A stretch of DNA of 64,000 nucleotides. Origin: Lysobacteraceae bacterium (GTDB taxonomy: Bacteria > Pseudomonadota > Gammaproteobacteria > Xanthomonadales > Xanthomonadaceae). This document shows positions 1 to 7,173 of this stretch, one piece after another (positions within the stretch are counted from its first letter, which is position 1; each line of letters opens with the position of its first letter). The notes beneath the pieces are model-generated. The model had not been told where the DNA came from, did not search any database, and saw only the letters and a list, made by a program, of their open reading frames with translations. The DNA lies in assembly GCA_026005075.1 (NCBI GenBank), contig BPKJ01000001.1, forward strand, positions 806,001 through 870,000. The letters are read 5' to 3'. The translations under genes and the position numbers were made by a program.

Positions 1-1729
1 ACGAGGTCTCAAGGGCGTGGAAATAGACCTGCTCGGCGATGCGCGTGGACAGTTCCAGGGCCTGCTCGCTGTCGAACGGAAGGCGCAGTCGGAAGAACAC
101 GTCCTGCAAGCCCATCATGCCGAGTCCGATGGGGCGCCAGCGCAGGTTGCCGCGCCGCGCCCGCTCGATGGGGTAGTGGTTGAGGTCGATGACGCGGTCC
201 AGCTGGCGCACCGCGATGCGGACCGTCTCCGCAAGCTTGTCGAAGTCGAAGCCCTGCTCGTCGAGGTGCCGGGCCAGGTTGATCGAGCCGAGGTTGCAGA
301 CCGCGACCTCCTCGGCGGAGGTGACCTCGAGGATCTCCGTGCACAGGTTGGACAGGTGGACCGTGTGCCCCGCGCGCAGCGCCTGGTTGCAGGTGCGGTT
401 GGAGGTGTCCTTGAAGCACATCCAGCCGTTCCCGGTCTCGCCAAGGGTCTTCATCATCCGCGCGTACAGGCTGCGCGCCGGCAGGGTCCTGCGCGCCCGC
501 CCCGCCCGCTCGGCCTGCACGTAGGCGGTCTCGAAGGCCTCGCCCCACAGGTCCACCAGCTCGGGCACCTCGGCGGGATCGAACAGCGACCACTCCGCGC
601 CTTCCTCGACCCGGCGCATGAACAGGTCGGGGATCCAGTTGGCGAGATTCAGGTGGTGGGTGCGCCGACCTTCGTCGCCGGTGTTGTCGCGCAGCTCCAG
701 GAACTCCTCGATGTCGGCGTGCCACGGCTCGAGGTAGACGCAGGCCGCACCCTTGCGGCGACCGCCCTGGTTGACGGCCGCAACCGAGGCATCGAGGGTC
801 TTCAGGAAGGGGACGATGCCGTTGGAACGGCCGTTGGTGCCACGGATCAGGCTGCCGCGGCTGCGCACGCGGCTGTAAGACTGACCGATGCCGCCCGAGA
901 ACTTGGAGAGACGGGCGACGTCGGCATAGCCCTGGTAGATCGCATCGAGCGTGTCCTGCGGCGAATCGAGCAGGAAGCACGAGGAGAGCTGCTCGTGCCG
1001 GGTCCCGGCGTTGAACAGGGTGGGCGAGCTGGGCAGGTACTCGAGGCGCGAGAGGCGCTCGTACAGCTCCAGCGCCTCGGCTGCCGACTCGGTGAGCGCG
1101 ACCGCGATGCGCAGGAAGAACTGCTGCGGCGTCTCGATCACCGTGCGCCGCACGGGGTGGCGCAGCAGGTAGCGATCGTGAAGCGTGCGCAGGCCGAAAT
1201 ACTCCAGCTCCCGGGTCCTGAGCGGATCGACGGCGTCGTTGAACTTGCGTGCATGCGCCTCGGTCGCGCGCAGAAGGCGCTCGCCGACCAGTCCGAGCCG
1301 GTGGGCCAGCTCGACCGACTGCGAGAAGGAATGCACGCCCTCGGCCTGCACTTCCTTGTCGATCACCCCGGCCAGCAGCCGCGCGGCGAGCTGACCGTAC
1401 TGGGGCTCGTCGGCCACCAGGCTGGCGGCGGTGCGTATCGCCAGCTCGTCGAGTTCACGGGTGGTGCAGCCGTCGTAGACCCCGGCGACGGTGCGGATGG
1501 CGACCTGCATCGGGTCGACCTCGTCGAGGTCGTCGCAATGCCTTGCGATGGCCCGCACGATCTTGCCCAGGTCGACCCTTTCCCGCGCGCCGTTGCGCTT
1601 GGTCACCTGCATGGGTCGGGTGCCATGCGGCGGGGTCAGGGTGAAGGCCGGCTGGCTGGCCCGCGCCGTCTGCGGCGCGGCCGCGTCGGGCGACACGGTG
1701 TCGGGACGGGTGATGGTGGTTTCGGTCAT
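1..1729 (-). CDS. nrdA: Ribonucleoside-diphosphate reductase alpha subunit, class I (5' part; C-terminus beyond the window)
   Basis: Reduces ribonucleoside diphosphates to deoxyribonucleotides; class I enzymes need the radical-bearing NrdB subunit, which should lie further left. Only the first 576 residues are present. Residues about 40-130 form an ATP-cone (MQVTKRNG start), the allosteric activity site. The redox cysteine is near 251 (QLSSCFLLD), the N-x-C-x-E active-site signature near 461-465 (SNLCTEI), and the partner cysteine near 478 (AVCNLGSIN). The style resembles the Pseudomonas-type NrdA rather than E. coli NrdA. Class II enzymes share these motifs and the diagnostic C-terminal tyrosine pair is outside the window. 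Class I is favoured because a B12 riboswitch precedes it: repression by cobalamin suits a B12-independent isoenzyme. The ATG at 1729 has a GGGGAG ribosome site just upstream. Confidence 0.9.
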   Translation of the reverse strand, partial: MTETTITRPDTVSPDAAAPQTARASQPAFTLTPPHGTRPMQVTKRNGARERVDLGKIVRAIARHCDDLDEVDPMQVAIRTVAGVYDGCTTRELDELAIRTAASLVADEPQYGQLAARLLAGVIDKEVQAEGVHSFSQSVELAHRLGLVGERLLRATEAHARKFNDAVDPLRTRELEYFGLRTLHDRYLLRHPVRRTVIETPQQFFLRIAVALTESAAEALELYERLSRLEYLPSSPTLFNAGTRHEQLSSCFLLDSPQDTLDAIYQGYADVARLSKFSGGIGQSYSRVRSRGSLIRGTNGRSNGIVPFLKTLDASVAAVNQGGRRKGAACVYLEPWHADIEEFLELRDNTGDEGRRTHHLNLANWIPDLFMRRVEEGAEWSLFDPAEVPELVDLWGEAFETAYVQAERAGRARRTLPARSLYARMMKTLGETGNGWMCFKDTSNRTCNQALRAGHTVHLSNLCTEILEVTSAEEVAVCNLGSINLARHLDEQGFDFDKLAETVRIAVRQLDRVIDLNHYPIERARRGNLRWRPIGLGMMGLQDVFFRLRLPFDSEQALELSTRIAEQVYFHALETS

Positions 1730-1796
1730 GCTCGGCTCCCCGTTCGGTCGATGAAACAGGCAGCCGGGACGGATCCTCTCCGTCGCCGCCCTGCCT

Positions 1797-1854
1797 GCGC
1801 TCCCGCGAGCGCCGCGCGACCGGAAGGGAGTCGGACGGGGCCACCTCGGTGGCC
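1797..1854 (-). promoter_or_regulatory. Paired GC-rich hairpins in the nrdA leader (possible expression platform)
   Basis: Between the riboswitch aptamer and the nrdA start the 260-nt leader holds two strong inverted repeats: 1839-1854 (GGCCAC stem, CTCG loop) and 1797-1812 (GCGCTC stem, four-base loop). Neither is followed by a T-run, so they do not look like classical intrinsic terminators. A weaker helix could pair CGGCT with AGCCG beside the Shine-Dalgarno sequence. They may form the switch between aptamer and gene, or stall or terminate RNA polymerase with Rho. This is inference from base pairing only. Confidence 0.35.
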
Positions 1855-1990
1855 GCTGCATGACGGGCCCGGCCCCCTCGCCGGGCAGAAGACCGCGACG
1901 GCAGGGACGGAGCCGCCGGGCAGGTTCGTCCACGCCCTCCCGCGAGGCGCGACAGCGACACCCTGTCGGCGGCGGACCGGCAGGGCGGTC

Positions 1991-2150
1991 CAGGCAGGTC
2001 TTCGGGCTCGAGGACATGCGTGCCGCAGCACGCGCCTACTGCGTCGGCTTCCCGGGCGAAGGCCCAGTGCCTTGATCGACGGGTCGTTTCCTCACACCGC
2101 TGCGGGGCAGCTCCGGATTCGCACCGGATTCCCTTTTAACACCATACCTT
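1991..2150 (-). ncRNA. Cobalamin (B12) riboswitch controlling nrdA
   Basis: Read on the minus strand, the canonical B12-element landmarks occur in order. They are the GGGAATCCGGTGCGAATCC segment, GAGCTGCCCCGCAGC, the GGCACTGGG...CCGGGAAG pair, and the 3' signature AGCCCGAAGACCTGCC, with AGGT at the 5' end able to pair with ACCT at the 3' end. It lies 260 nt upstream of nrdA in the same orientation. B12 riboswitches normally repress when adenosylcobalamin binds. B12-elements ahead of B12-independent RNR genes are known from comparative genomics, where a class II enzyme takes over when the vitamin is available. A class II nrdJ elsewhere in this genome is therefore predicted. Confidence 0.93.
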
Positions 2151-2154
2151 GTGG
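2139..2154 (-). promoter_or_regulatory. NrdR box, promoter-distal copy overlapping the riboswitch 5' end
   Basis: ACACCATACCTTGTGG (plus strand) matches the NrdR-box pattern acaCwAyATmTwGTGt with few deviations. Its start is exactly 32 bp from the start of the second box at 2171, about three helical turns, the phasing typical of paired NrdR operators. Positions 2139-2150 are also the 5' strand of the cobalamin aptamer, so the DNA operator and the RNA sensor share sequence. Confidence 0.75.
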
Positions 2155-2170
2155 CAGGTGACCGGGACGA

Positions 2171-2204
2171 CCACAAGATACTGTGGTTGGGGTCAAAGCT
2201 GCAA
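2171..2204 (-). promoter_or_regulatory. nrdA promoter with the second NrdR box
   Basis: CCACAAGATACTGTGG at 2171-2186 is a near-palindromic NrdR box. On the minus strand a -35-like TTGCAG (2199-2204) and a -10-like TATCTT (2175-2180) are separated by 18 bp, which would start transcription near 2168, just ahead of the aptamer. The box would cover the -10 element, fitting repression by the ATP/dATP-sensing NrdR. The boxes are clear; the promoter hexamers are an inference. Confidence 0.7.
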
Positions 2205-2244
2205 GCAGCGCAGCGAGGTCCTCCGCCGCGTTGGCCTAGTTGGC

Positions 2245-4725
2245 CTAGCCCGACCGCGAGCGCGCGCGATGGGTCGGCGGCGCCGTCCAGGGATCCTCGG
2301 GCCAGGGATGCTTCGGGTAGCGCCCCTTCATTTCCCGGCGCACCTCCGGATAGGTGCGCTCCCAGAAGCCCTTGAGGTCGCGGGTGACCTGCAGCGGCCG
2401 CCCGGCGGGCGAGAGCAGATGCAGGGTCAGGGGTATGCGGCCGTCGGCGATGCGCGGCGTGTCGGCGAGCCCGAACAGTTCCTGCAGCTTGACCGCGAGC
2501 ACCGGCTCGCCGCCCTCCGGGTAGTCGACCGGGCGCTGCATGCCCGAGGGGACCTGGATGCGCACCGGGGCCAGCCGTTCGATGCTCCGCAAGGCCGCGC
2601 CGTCAACCCGCGCATGCAGGGCCGCCTCGAGCTCGCCCGGGACCAGGGCATCGAGGCGGGTCTTGCCCGCCAGGGCCGGCCCCAGCCAGTCCTCGAGCGA
2701 TTGCAGGAGGGCCGCGTCGGAGAGGTCGGGCAGGCCGAGTTCCGGGCAGTGCCGGCGGAGCAGGTCGACACGGGCGCGCCAGCGCGTGAGCGCCTCGGTC
2801 CACGGCAGGCAGCCCAGCCCAAGCTGGCGGACCGCGCCGAGCAGGGCCTCGGTGCAGAGCGCAGGATCGGGGGCGGGCAGCGGACGCTGCTCGAGCACGA
2901 TGCGGTCGAAGCGACGCTCGCGCACCGCCACGAGGGCGCGCCGGGTCGAGTCCCAGAACGCGCGGTCGGCTTCGAGGAAGCGTTCCCCGAACTCGCGCTC
3001 GAGATCGGCCTCCGCCACCGGGCAGGCGCGCAGGATGCGCGCGTCGATCGGCTGGTCGGCAAGTTCCGACACCACCAGCCACGGCTCCCCGGCGAGCACG
3101 CCGTCCTCGGGCAGGCTGGCACTGCGACCGTTGGCCAGTACGTAGCGGCGGGGATCGCGCGGATGCTGACGTGCGATGCGGTCGGGGAAGGCGTGGGCGA
3201 GGAGAATGCCCAGCTCGTGGGCGCTCGCCGTCGACGGCGGCGGTCCCAGCCCGAGCCGGCGCCGCCACTGCGCCGCCTGGCGCTCGATCGCCTGCAGGCT
3301 CGAGGCAGGAGCGGTGGTGACGGCCTGTCCGGCACGCCACGCCGCCAGCGCCTGCCAGCGGCCGGTCCAGTCCTCGCGCCGCTCGCGCAGCGGGTCCCGT
3401 GCCTCGATCAGTGCCACCAGGTCGCAGGCCAGCGCGCCGCGCTCCGGCCCCGCGGCAGCCAGCATGGCGCCGAGCCGGGGCTCGGTGCCGAGTTCGAGCA
3501 TGCGCCGCCCCAGCGCGGTGATGCGGCCCTCGCGCAGTGCGCCGAGGCGCTCCAGCAGCTCGCGTCCGGCGGCGAGCGCCCCGGGCGGCGGCGGGTCGGG
3601 AAAGCGCAACGCGCTGCTGCCCCAGGCCGCCAGTTCCAGCGCAAGGCCGGACAGCTCGGCCTGCGCGATCTCCGGGCGCCGCTGCGGCTCCAGCCGCTGC
3701 GACTCCGGCCAAAGCCGGTAGCACCAGCCCGCGGCCACCCGCCCGGCACGGCCGGCGCGCTGGTCGGCCGAGGCCTGGCTGATGCGCACCGTCGCCAGCC
3801 GCGAAAAGCCGCTCTGCGGGTCGTAGCGCGGCTCGCGGGCAAGCCCGCTGTCGATGACCACGCGGACCCCGGGCAGGGTGACCGAACTCTCGGCCACGTT
3901 GGTGGCCAGCACGACCCGGCGCACTCCGCTCGGATCGGGCCGCAGCACCTCGACCTGGCGTTCGGTCGGAAGGTCTCCGTGCAGGACCATCAAGACCGCC
4001 CCGGCCTCGGCGACCGGCCCGGCCAACGCCCTTGCCGCCTGTTCGATCTCCCGGCGACCGGGCAGGAACACCAGCACGTCCCCGGGATGGCTCGCCAAGG
4101 CCACGGTGAGGCAGCGCCGGAGCTGGCCGGCGAGCGGCTCGTCGCGAAGGGCCGGGAAGTGGCCGACCGACACCGGGTGGCTGCGCCCTTCCGAGCGCAG
4201 CCTCAGCGCGTCGAGCCAGCCGGCCAGCCGCTCCCCGTCCAGGGTGGCCGACATCAGCACGATGCGCAGGTCCGGCCGCAGCTGCCCCTGCACGTCGAGG
4301 GCCAGCGCGAGCGCGAGGTCGGCCGACAGGTGGCGCTCGTGGAACTCGTCGAAGATCAGGGCGGCCACCCCCTCAAGGGCGGGATCGCGCTGGATCATGC
4401 GCGCGAGGATGCCCTCGGTCACCACCTCGACCCGCGTCTGCGGCCCGATCCGCGATTCGAAGCGGATCCGGTAGCCGACGGTCCGGCCAACCTCCTCGCC
4501 CAGCGACTCGGCCATGAAGGCCGCCGCCGCCCGGGCCGCGACCCGGCGCGGCTCGAGCATGAGGATGCGCCCGTCCCCGCGCCAGCCTGCATCGAGCAGG
4601 GCGAGCGGCACCCGGGTGGTCTTGCCGGCCCCGGGCGGGGCCTCGAGCACCAGCCGCGTGCCCGCCTCCAGCGTCCTGTGCAAGGCGGGCAGCAATGCCT
4701 CGACCGGCAGCACCGGCATCCCCAT
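2245..4725 (-). CDS. hrpB: ATP-dependent helicase HrpB
   Basis: DEAH-family RNA/DNA helicase of 826 residues, normal for HrpB (about 800-850). Walker A is APPGAGKTT with Lys35, the DEAH-box variant is DEFHERH near 125, then MSATLDGERL, and motif VI QRAGRAGR. The C-terminal half has the HrpB-specific region ending in KGRYPKHPWPEDP. The cellular role of HrpB is not settled; it is dispensable in E. coli. ATG 4725 is preferred to the in-frame ATG at 4719 because a GGGAG stretch lies upstream and the family usually begins shortly before LPVEALLPAL. It starts 16 bp after the TRAP solute-binding gene and probably shares its transcript. Confidence 0.93.
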   Translation of the reverse strand: MGMPVLPVEALLPALHRTLEAGTRLVLEAPPGAGKTTRVPLALLDAGWRGDGRILMLEPRRVAARAAAAFMAESLGEEVGRTVGYRIRFESRIGPQTRVEVVTEGILARMIQRDPALEGVAALIFDEFHERHLSADLALALALDVQGQLRPDLRIVLMSATLDGERLAGWLDALRLRSEGRSHPVSVGHFPALRDEPLAGQLRRCLTVALASHPGDVLVFLPGRREIEQAARALAGPVAEAGAVLMVLHGDLPTERQVEVLRPDPSGVRRVVLATNVAESSVTLPGVRVVIDSGLAREPRYDPQSGFSRLATVRISQASADQRAGRAGRVAAGWCYRLWPESQRLEPQRRPEIAQAELSGLALELAAWGSSALRFPDPPPPGALAAGRELLERLGALREGRITALGRRMLELGTEPRLGAMLAAAGPERGALACDLVALIEARDPLRERREDWTGRWQALAAWRAGQAVTTAPASSLQAIERQAAQWRRRLGLGPPPSTASAHELGILLAHAFPDRIARQHPRDPRRYVLANGRSASLPEDGVLAGEPWLVVSELADQPIDARILRACPVAEADLEREFGERFLEADRAFWDSTRRALVAVRERRFDRIVLEQRPLPAPDPALCTEALLGAVRQLGLGCLPWTEALTRWRARVDLLRRHCPELGLPDLSDAALLQSLEDWLGPALAGKTRLDALVPGELEAALHARVDGAALRSIERLAPVRIQVPSGMQRPVDYPEGGEPVLAVKLQELFGLADTPRIADGRIPLTLHLLSPAGRPLQVTRDLKGFWERTYPEVRREMKGRYPKHPWPEDPWTAPPTHRARSRSG

Positions 4726-4741
4726 CGCTGCCCGCTCCCGC

Positions 4742-5845
4742 TCAGCCGCGGAGGGCGTAGACCGCCTGCTCGGACATGCGGTGCCACGCCGCGGCGCGCT
4801 GCTGGAACGAAGCGTAAGAGGTCCACACCCTGGCGGCGAAGGCATCGCGCCGGGTGATCTCGCCGATGACCTCGTCGGTGGCCGCGCGCAGGGCGGCGAG
4901 GACCGCCTCGGGAAGCGTCCGGAACTCGACCCCGTGTTCCTCCACCAGCTGCTCGAGGGCCTGCTGGTTGCGGGCGGTGTACTCGGCCAGCATCCCGTCG
5001 TTCACCGCCGCGCAGCAGGCCTCGACGATCGCCTTGAGGTCCTCGGGCAGGGCGTCGAAGGCGGCCTTGTTGACGATGCACTCGAGGGTTGGGCCGGGCT
5101 CCTGCCAGCCGGGCATGTAGCAGTAGCGCGCGACCCGATGCAGACCGAAGGCGAGGTCGTTGTAGGGCCCGACCCACTCCGCGGCGTCGATGGTCCCGCT
5201 CTGCAAGGCCTGGAACAACTCGCCGCCGGGCAGGTTGACCGGCGTCGCGCCCAGCCTGGCCATGACCTCGCCCCCCAGCCCCGGGATGCGCATCTTCAGG
5301 CCCTTGAGGTCCTCGACCGCACGGATCTCCCGGTTGAACCAGCCCGCCGCCTGCACCCCGGTGTTGCCGGCCGGAAACGGCACGAGGTTGAAGGGCGCGT
5401 ACAGCTCGCGCCAGAGCTCGAGCCCGCCGCCATGGTAGAGCCAGCCGTTCATCTCCTGGGCGTTCATCCCGAAGGGGATGGTGCAGAAGAACGGCGCCGC
5501 CTCGGCCTTGCCCTTCCAGTAGTAGCTTGCGCCATGGCCCATCTCGGCCGTGCCGCGGCTGACCGCATCGAAGGTCTCGAAGGCGGGCACCAGCTCACCG
5601 GCTGCCAGCACCTTGACCTGGATCCGGCCGCCGCTGGCCCGGGTGATGGACTCGGCCAGCCGCGCGGCACCCGAGCCGAGGCCGGGAAAGTTGGCCGGCC
5701 AGGTGGTCACCATCTTCCAGTGCCGGACCGGCTCGGCGCTACCGCCGCCGGCGGCCGGATCCGCGTGCCTATCGCCCGCACATCCGGCCAGTCCCGCGCC
5801 CAGCGCGGCCAGCCCTCCGGCGCGCAACCATTCACGTCGCTGCAT
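4742..5845 (-). CDS. TRAP transporter solute-binding protein, DctP/TakP family, predicted lipoprotein
   Basis: Periplasmic binding component of a tripartite (TRAP) transporter, 367 residues. The N-terminus combines a twin-arginine-like RREWLR with a lipobox LAGC (Cys22), so the protein may be Tat-exported and lipid-anchored. The body follows the alpha-keto-acid/TakP branch (WPANFPGLGSGAARLAE, RGTAEMGHGASYYW, AEWVGPYNDLAFGLH). No DctQ or DctM membrane subunits lie beside it, so it is an orphan binding protein or works with subunits elsewhere. ATG 5845 is backed by AAGGAGG a few bases upstream. The ligand cannot be read from sequence; a 2-oxoacid or similar carboxylate is the family-based guess. 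Confidence 0.88.
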   Translation of the reverse strand: MQRREWLRAGGLAALGAGLAGCAGDRHADPAAGGGSAEPVRHWKMVTTWPANFPGLGSGAARLAESITRASGGRIQVKVLAAGELVPAFETFDAVSRGTAEMGHGASYYWKGKAEAAPFFCTIPFGMNAQEMNGWLYHGGGLELWRELYAPFNLVPFPAGNTGVQAAGWFNREIRAVEDLKGLKMRIPGLGGEVMARLGATPVNLPGGELFQALQSGTIDAAEWVGPYNDLAFGLHRVARYCYMPGWQEPGPTLECIVNKAAFDALPEDLKAIVEACCAAVNDGMLAEYTARNQQALEQLVEEHGVEFRTLPEAVLAALRAATDEVIGEITRRDAFAARVWTSYASFQQRAAAWHRMSEQAVYALRG

Positions 5846-5931
5846 GCTCCGTCCCTCCTTCACGGAAGGCGGGAGTGTAGCCCTGCCCGGCGCGGGCGCC
5901 CAAGCGCCCGACCGATCCGGCACTCAATCGC

Positions 5932-6960
5932 TCAGTCGAGGTTGAAGTCGATGCGCTGGATGACCCATTGCGCTTCCTTGCCGGTGCTGAACTTCCAGCG
6001 CGAGACCGCGGCGAGGGTCTCGCGGTCGAACACGCCCTCGGGTTCGGACTCGATCACCTCGACCTGACCCACGCTGCCGTCGGGCTGGACCAGCATCCGC
6101 ACCCGCACGTAGCCCTCGATGCGCCGGCGGAAGGCCAGCCGCGGGTAGCGGGGCTGGACCGCCTCGAGCAGCTTCGGCGGCTCGGCCGCCGCGGGCGCGG
6201 ACTCCGCTGCCGGACGCGGCGATGCCGGCTGGCTCGCCAGCGGCGTGGCCGGTTCGGCGGCCGCTGGCTGCGGCTGCGCCGGCGGTGGCGGCGGAGGAGT
6301 CTGTGCCACCGGCGGTGGCGCCGCGGGCTCGGGCGGAGTTTGGGTCGGCGGCGGCGCGGCGGGCTCGGCCGCCACCGGCGCCGGGGCCGCCGGCCGCGCC
6401 GGCTCGGGCTGCTGCGGCCGCGCCGGCGCCGGGGCATTGGCTTCGGCAAGCTGGCGCTTGAGCCGCAGCAGCCCGGGACTGTCGTCGCGGAACCGTGCGA
6501 GCAGGGCGATCAGGCGCTCGACCTCGCCGCGACGGCCCTCGGCAAGGGCGCGCTCGGCAAACACCAGACCGTAGGGATAGAGGTCCGCCAGCACCGCCCG
6601 TGCCTGGGCTTCGGGGCCGACCTGGGCGACGCTGTCCATCAGCTTGCGCCGCTGGCCGGAGGCCGCCCCACCACCTGCCTGCGCCGCCTCGATCACCTTC
6701 AGGTACAGCTCGAACGCGTTGTCGCCCTCGGGATCGAACAGGCGATCCTCGGCCGCGGCCTTGTCGGCACGCTCCAGCAGCTCACGCGGATCCTCGGGCG
6801 CGGCCTGCGCAGCGTCCTCGGCCGGAACGGCCGACTCGGATGCCGGCGCGGGGGCAGCGGTGGACGCGGGCGCCTGTGCCGGCGGCTCCTCGCTGCCGCA
6901 ACCGGCCAACATGCCGGCCACAGCCAGCAGACCCGGAATGGCAAACCGCGAAACGTTCAT
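5932..6960 (-). CDS. Lipoprotein with C-terminal TonB domain
   Basis: 342-residue protein with a lipoprotein signal (LAGC, Cys21, followed by Gly, which favours outer-membrane sorting). A helical, acidic region spans about 50-165, a Pro/Ala-rich linker about 170-250, and a TonB-type C-terminal domain about 255-342 (PRYPRLAFRRRIEGYVRVRM, VEVIESEPEGVFDRETL). Ordinary TonB is held in the inner membrane by an N-terminal helix and couples to ExbBD. This protein has no such helix, so it may contact TonB-dependent receptors or peptidoglycan without transmitting energy. It is divergent from the Ser/Thr kinase gene. A 6-bp-stem hairpin at 5894-5909 lies downstream but lacks a T-run. Confidence 0.85.
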   Translation of the reverse strand: MNVSRFAIPGLLAVAGMLAGCGSEEPPAQAPASTAAPAPASESAVPAEDAAQAAPEDPRELLERADKAAAEDRLFDPEGDNAFELYLKVIEAAQAGGGAASGQRRKLMDSVAQVGPEAQARAVLADLYPYGLVFAERALAEGRRGEVERLIALLARFRDDSPGLLRLKRQLAEANAPAPARPQQPEPARPAAPAPVAAEPAAPPPTQTPPEPAAPPPVAQTPPPPPPAQPQPAAAEPATPLASQPASPRPAAESAPAAAEPPKLLEAVQPRYPRLAFRRRIEGYVRVRMLVQPDGSVGQVEVIESEPEGVFDRETLAAVSRWKFSTGKEAQWVIQRIDFNLD

Positions 6961-7173
6961 GCGTGCTCCTGCTGATTCGGTCTGGGCAAGGATGGGAACC
7001 TATAAGATGCCCTATTCATCACCGATTGGGTTTCCTTTGCAACCACCCGCTTGCCAGGGGCCTTGTCCGCCCGGCGCTGAACCGCCGGCCGGCGGCAGGC
7101 ATCCGCGGTCCTTCCGGCTGCGTAGGAGTGCTAGCATCGGCCGCAGGTCGCGGCCAGGTTCGTGAGGTCGGTC

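Noticed and set aside
1-1729. Class II (B12-dependent) identity for the RNR
   Set aside because: The visible motifs do not separate the classes, but a B12 riboswitch repressing a B12-dependent enzyme makes little sense, and the ATP-cone and NrdR boxes fit NrdA.
1726-2031. Minus-strand reading frame of 101 codons in the nrdA leader whose stop overlaps the nrdA ATG
   Set aside because: It opens with GTG inside the riboswitch aptamer, has no ribosome site and only compositional Arg/Pro/Ala codons, so it looks like a by-product of high GC.
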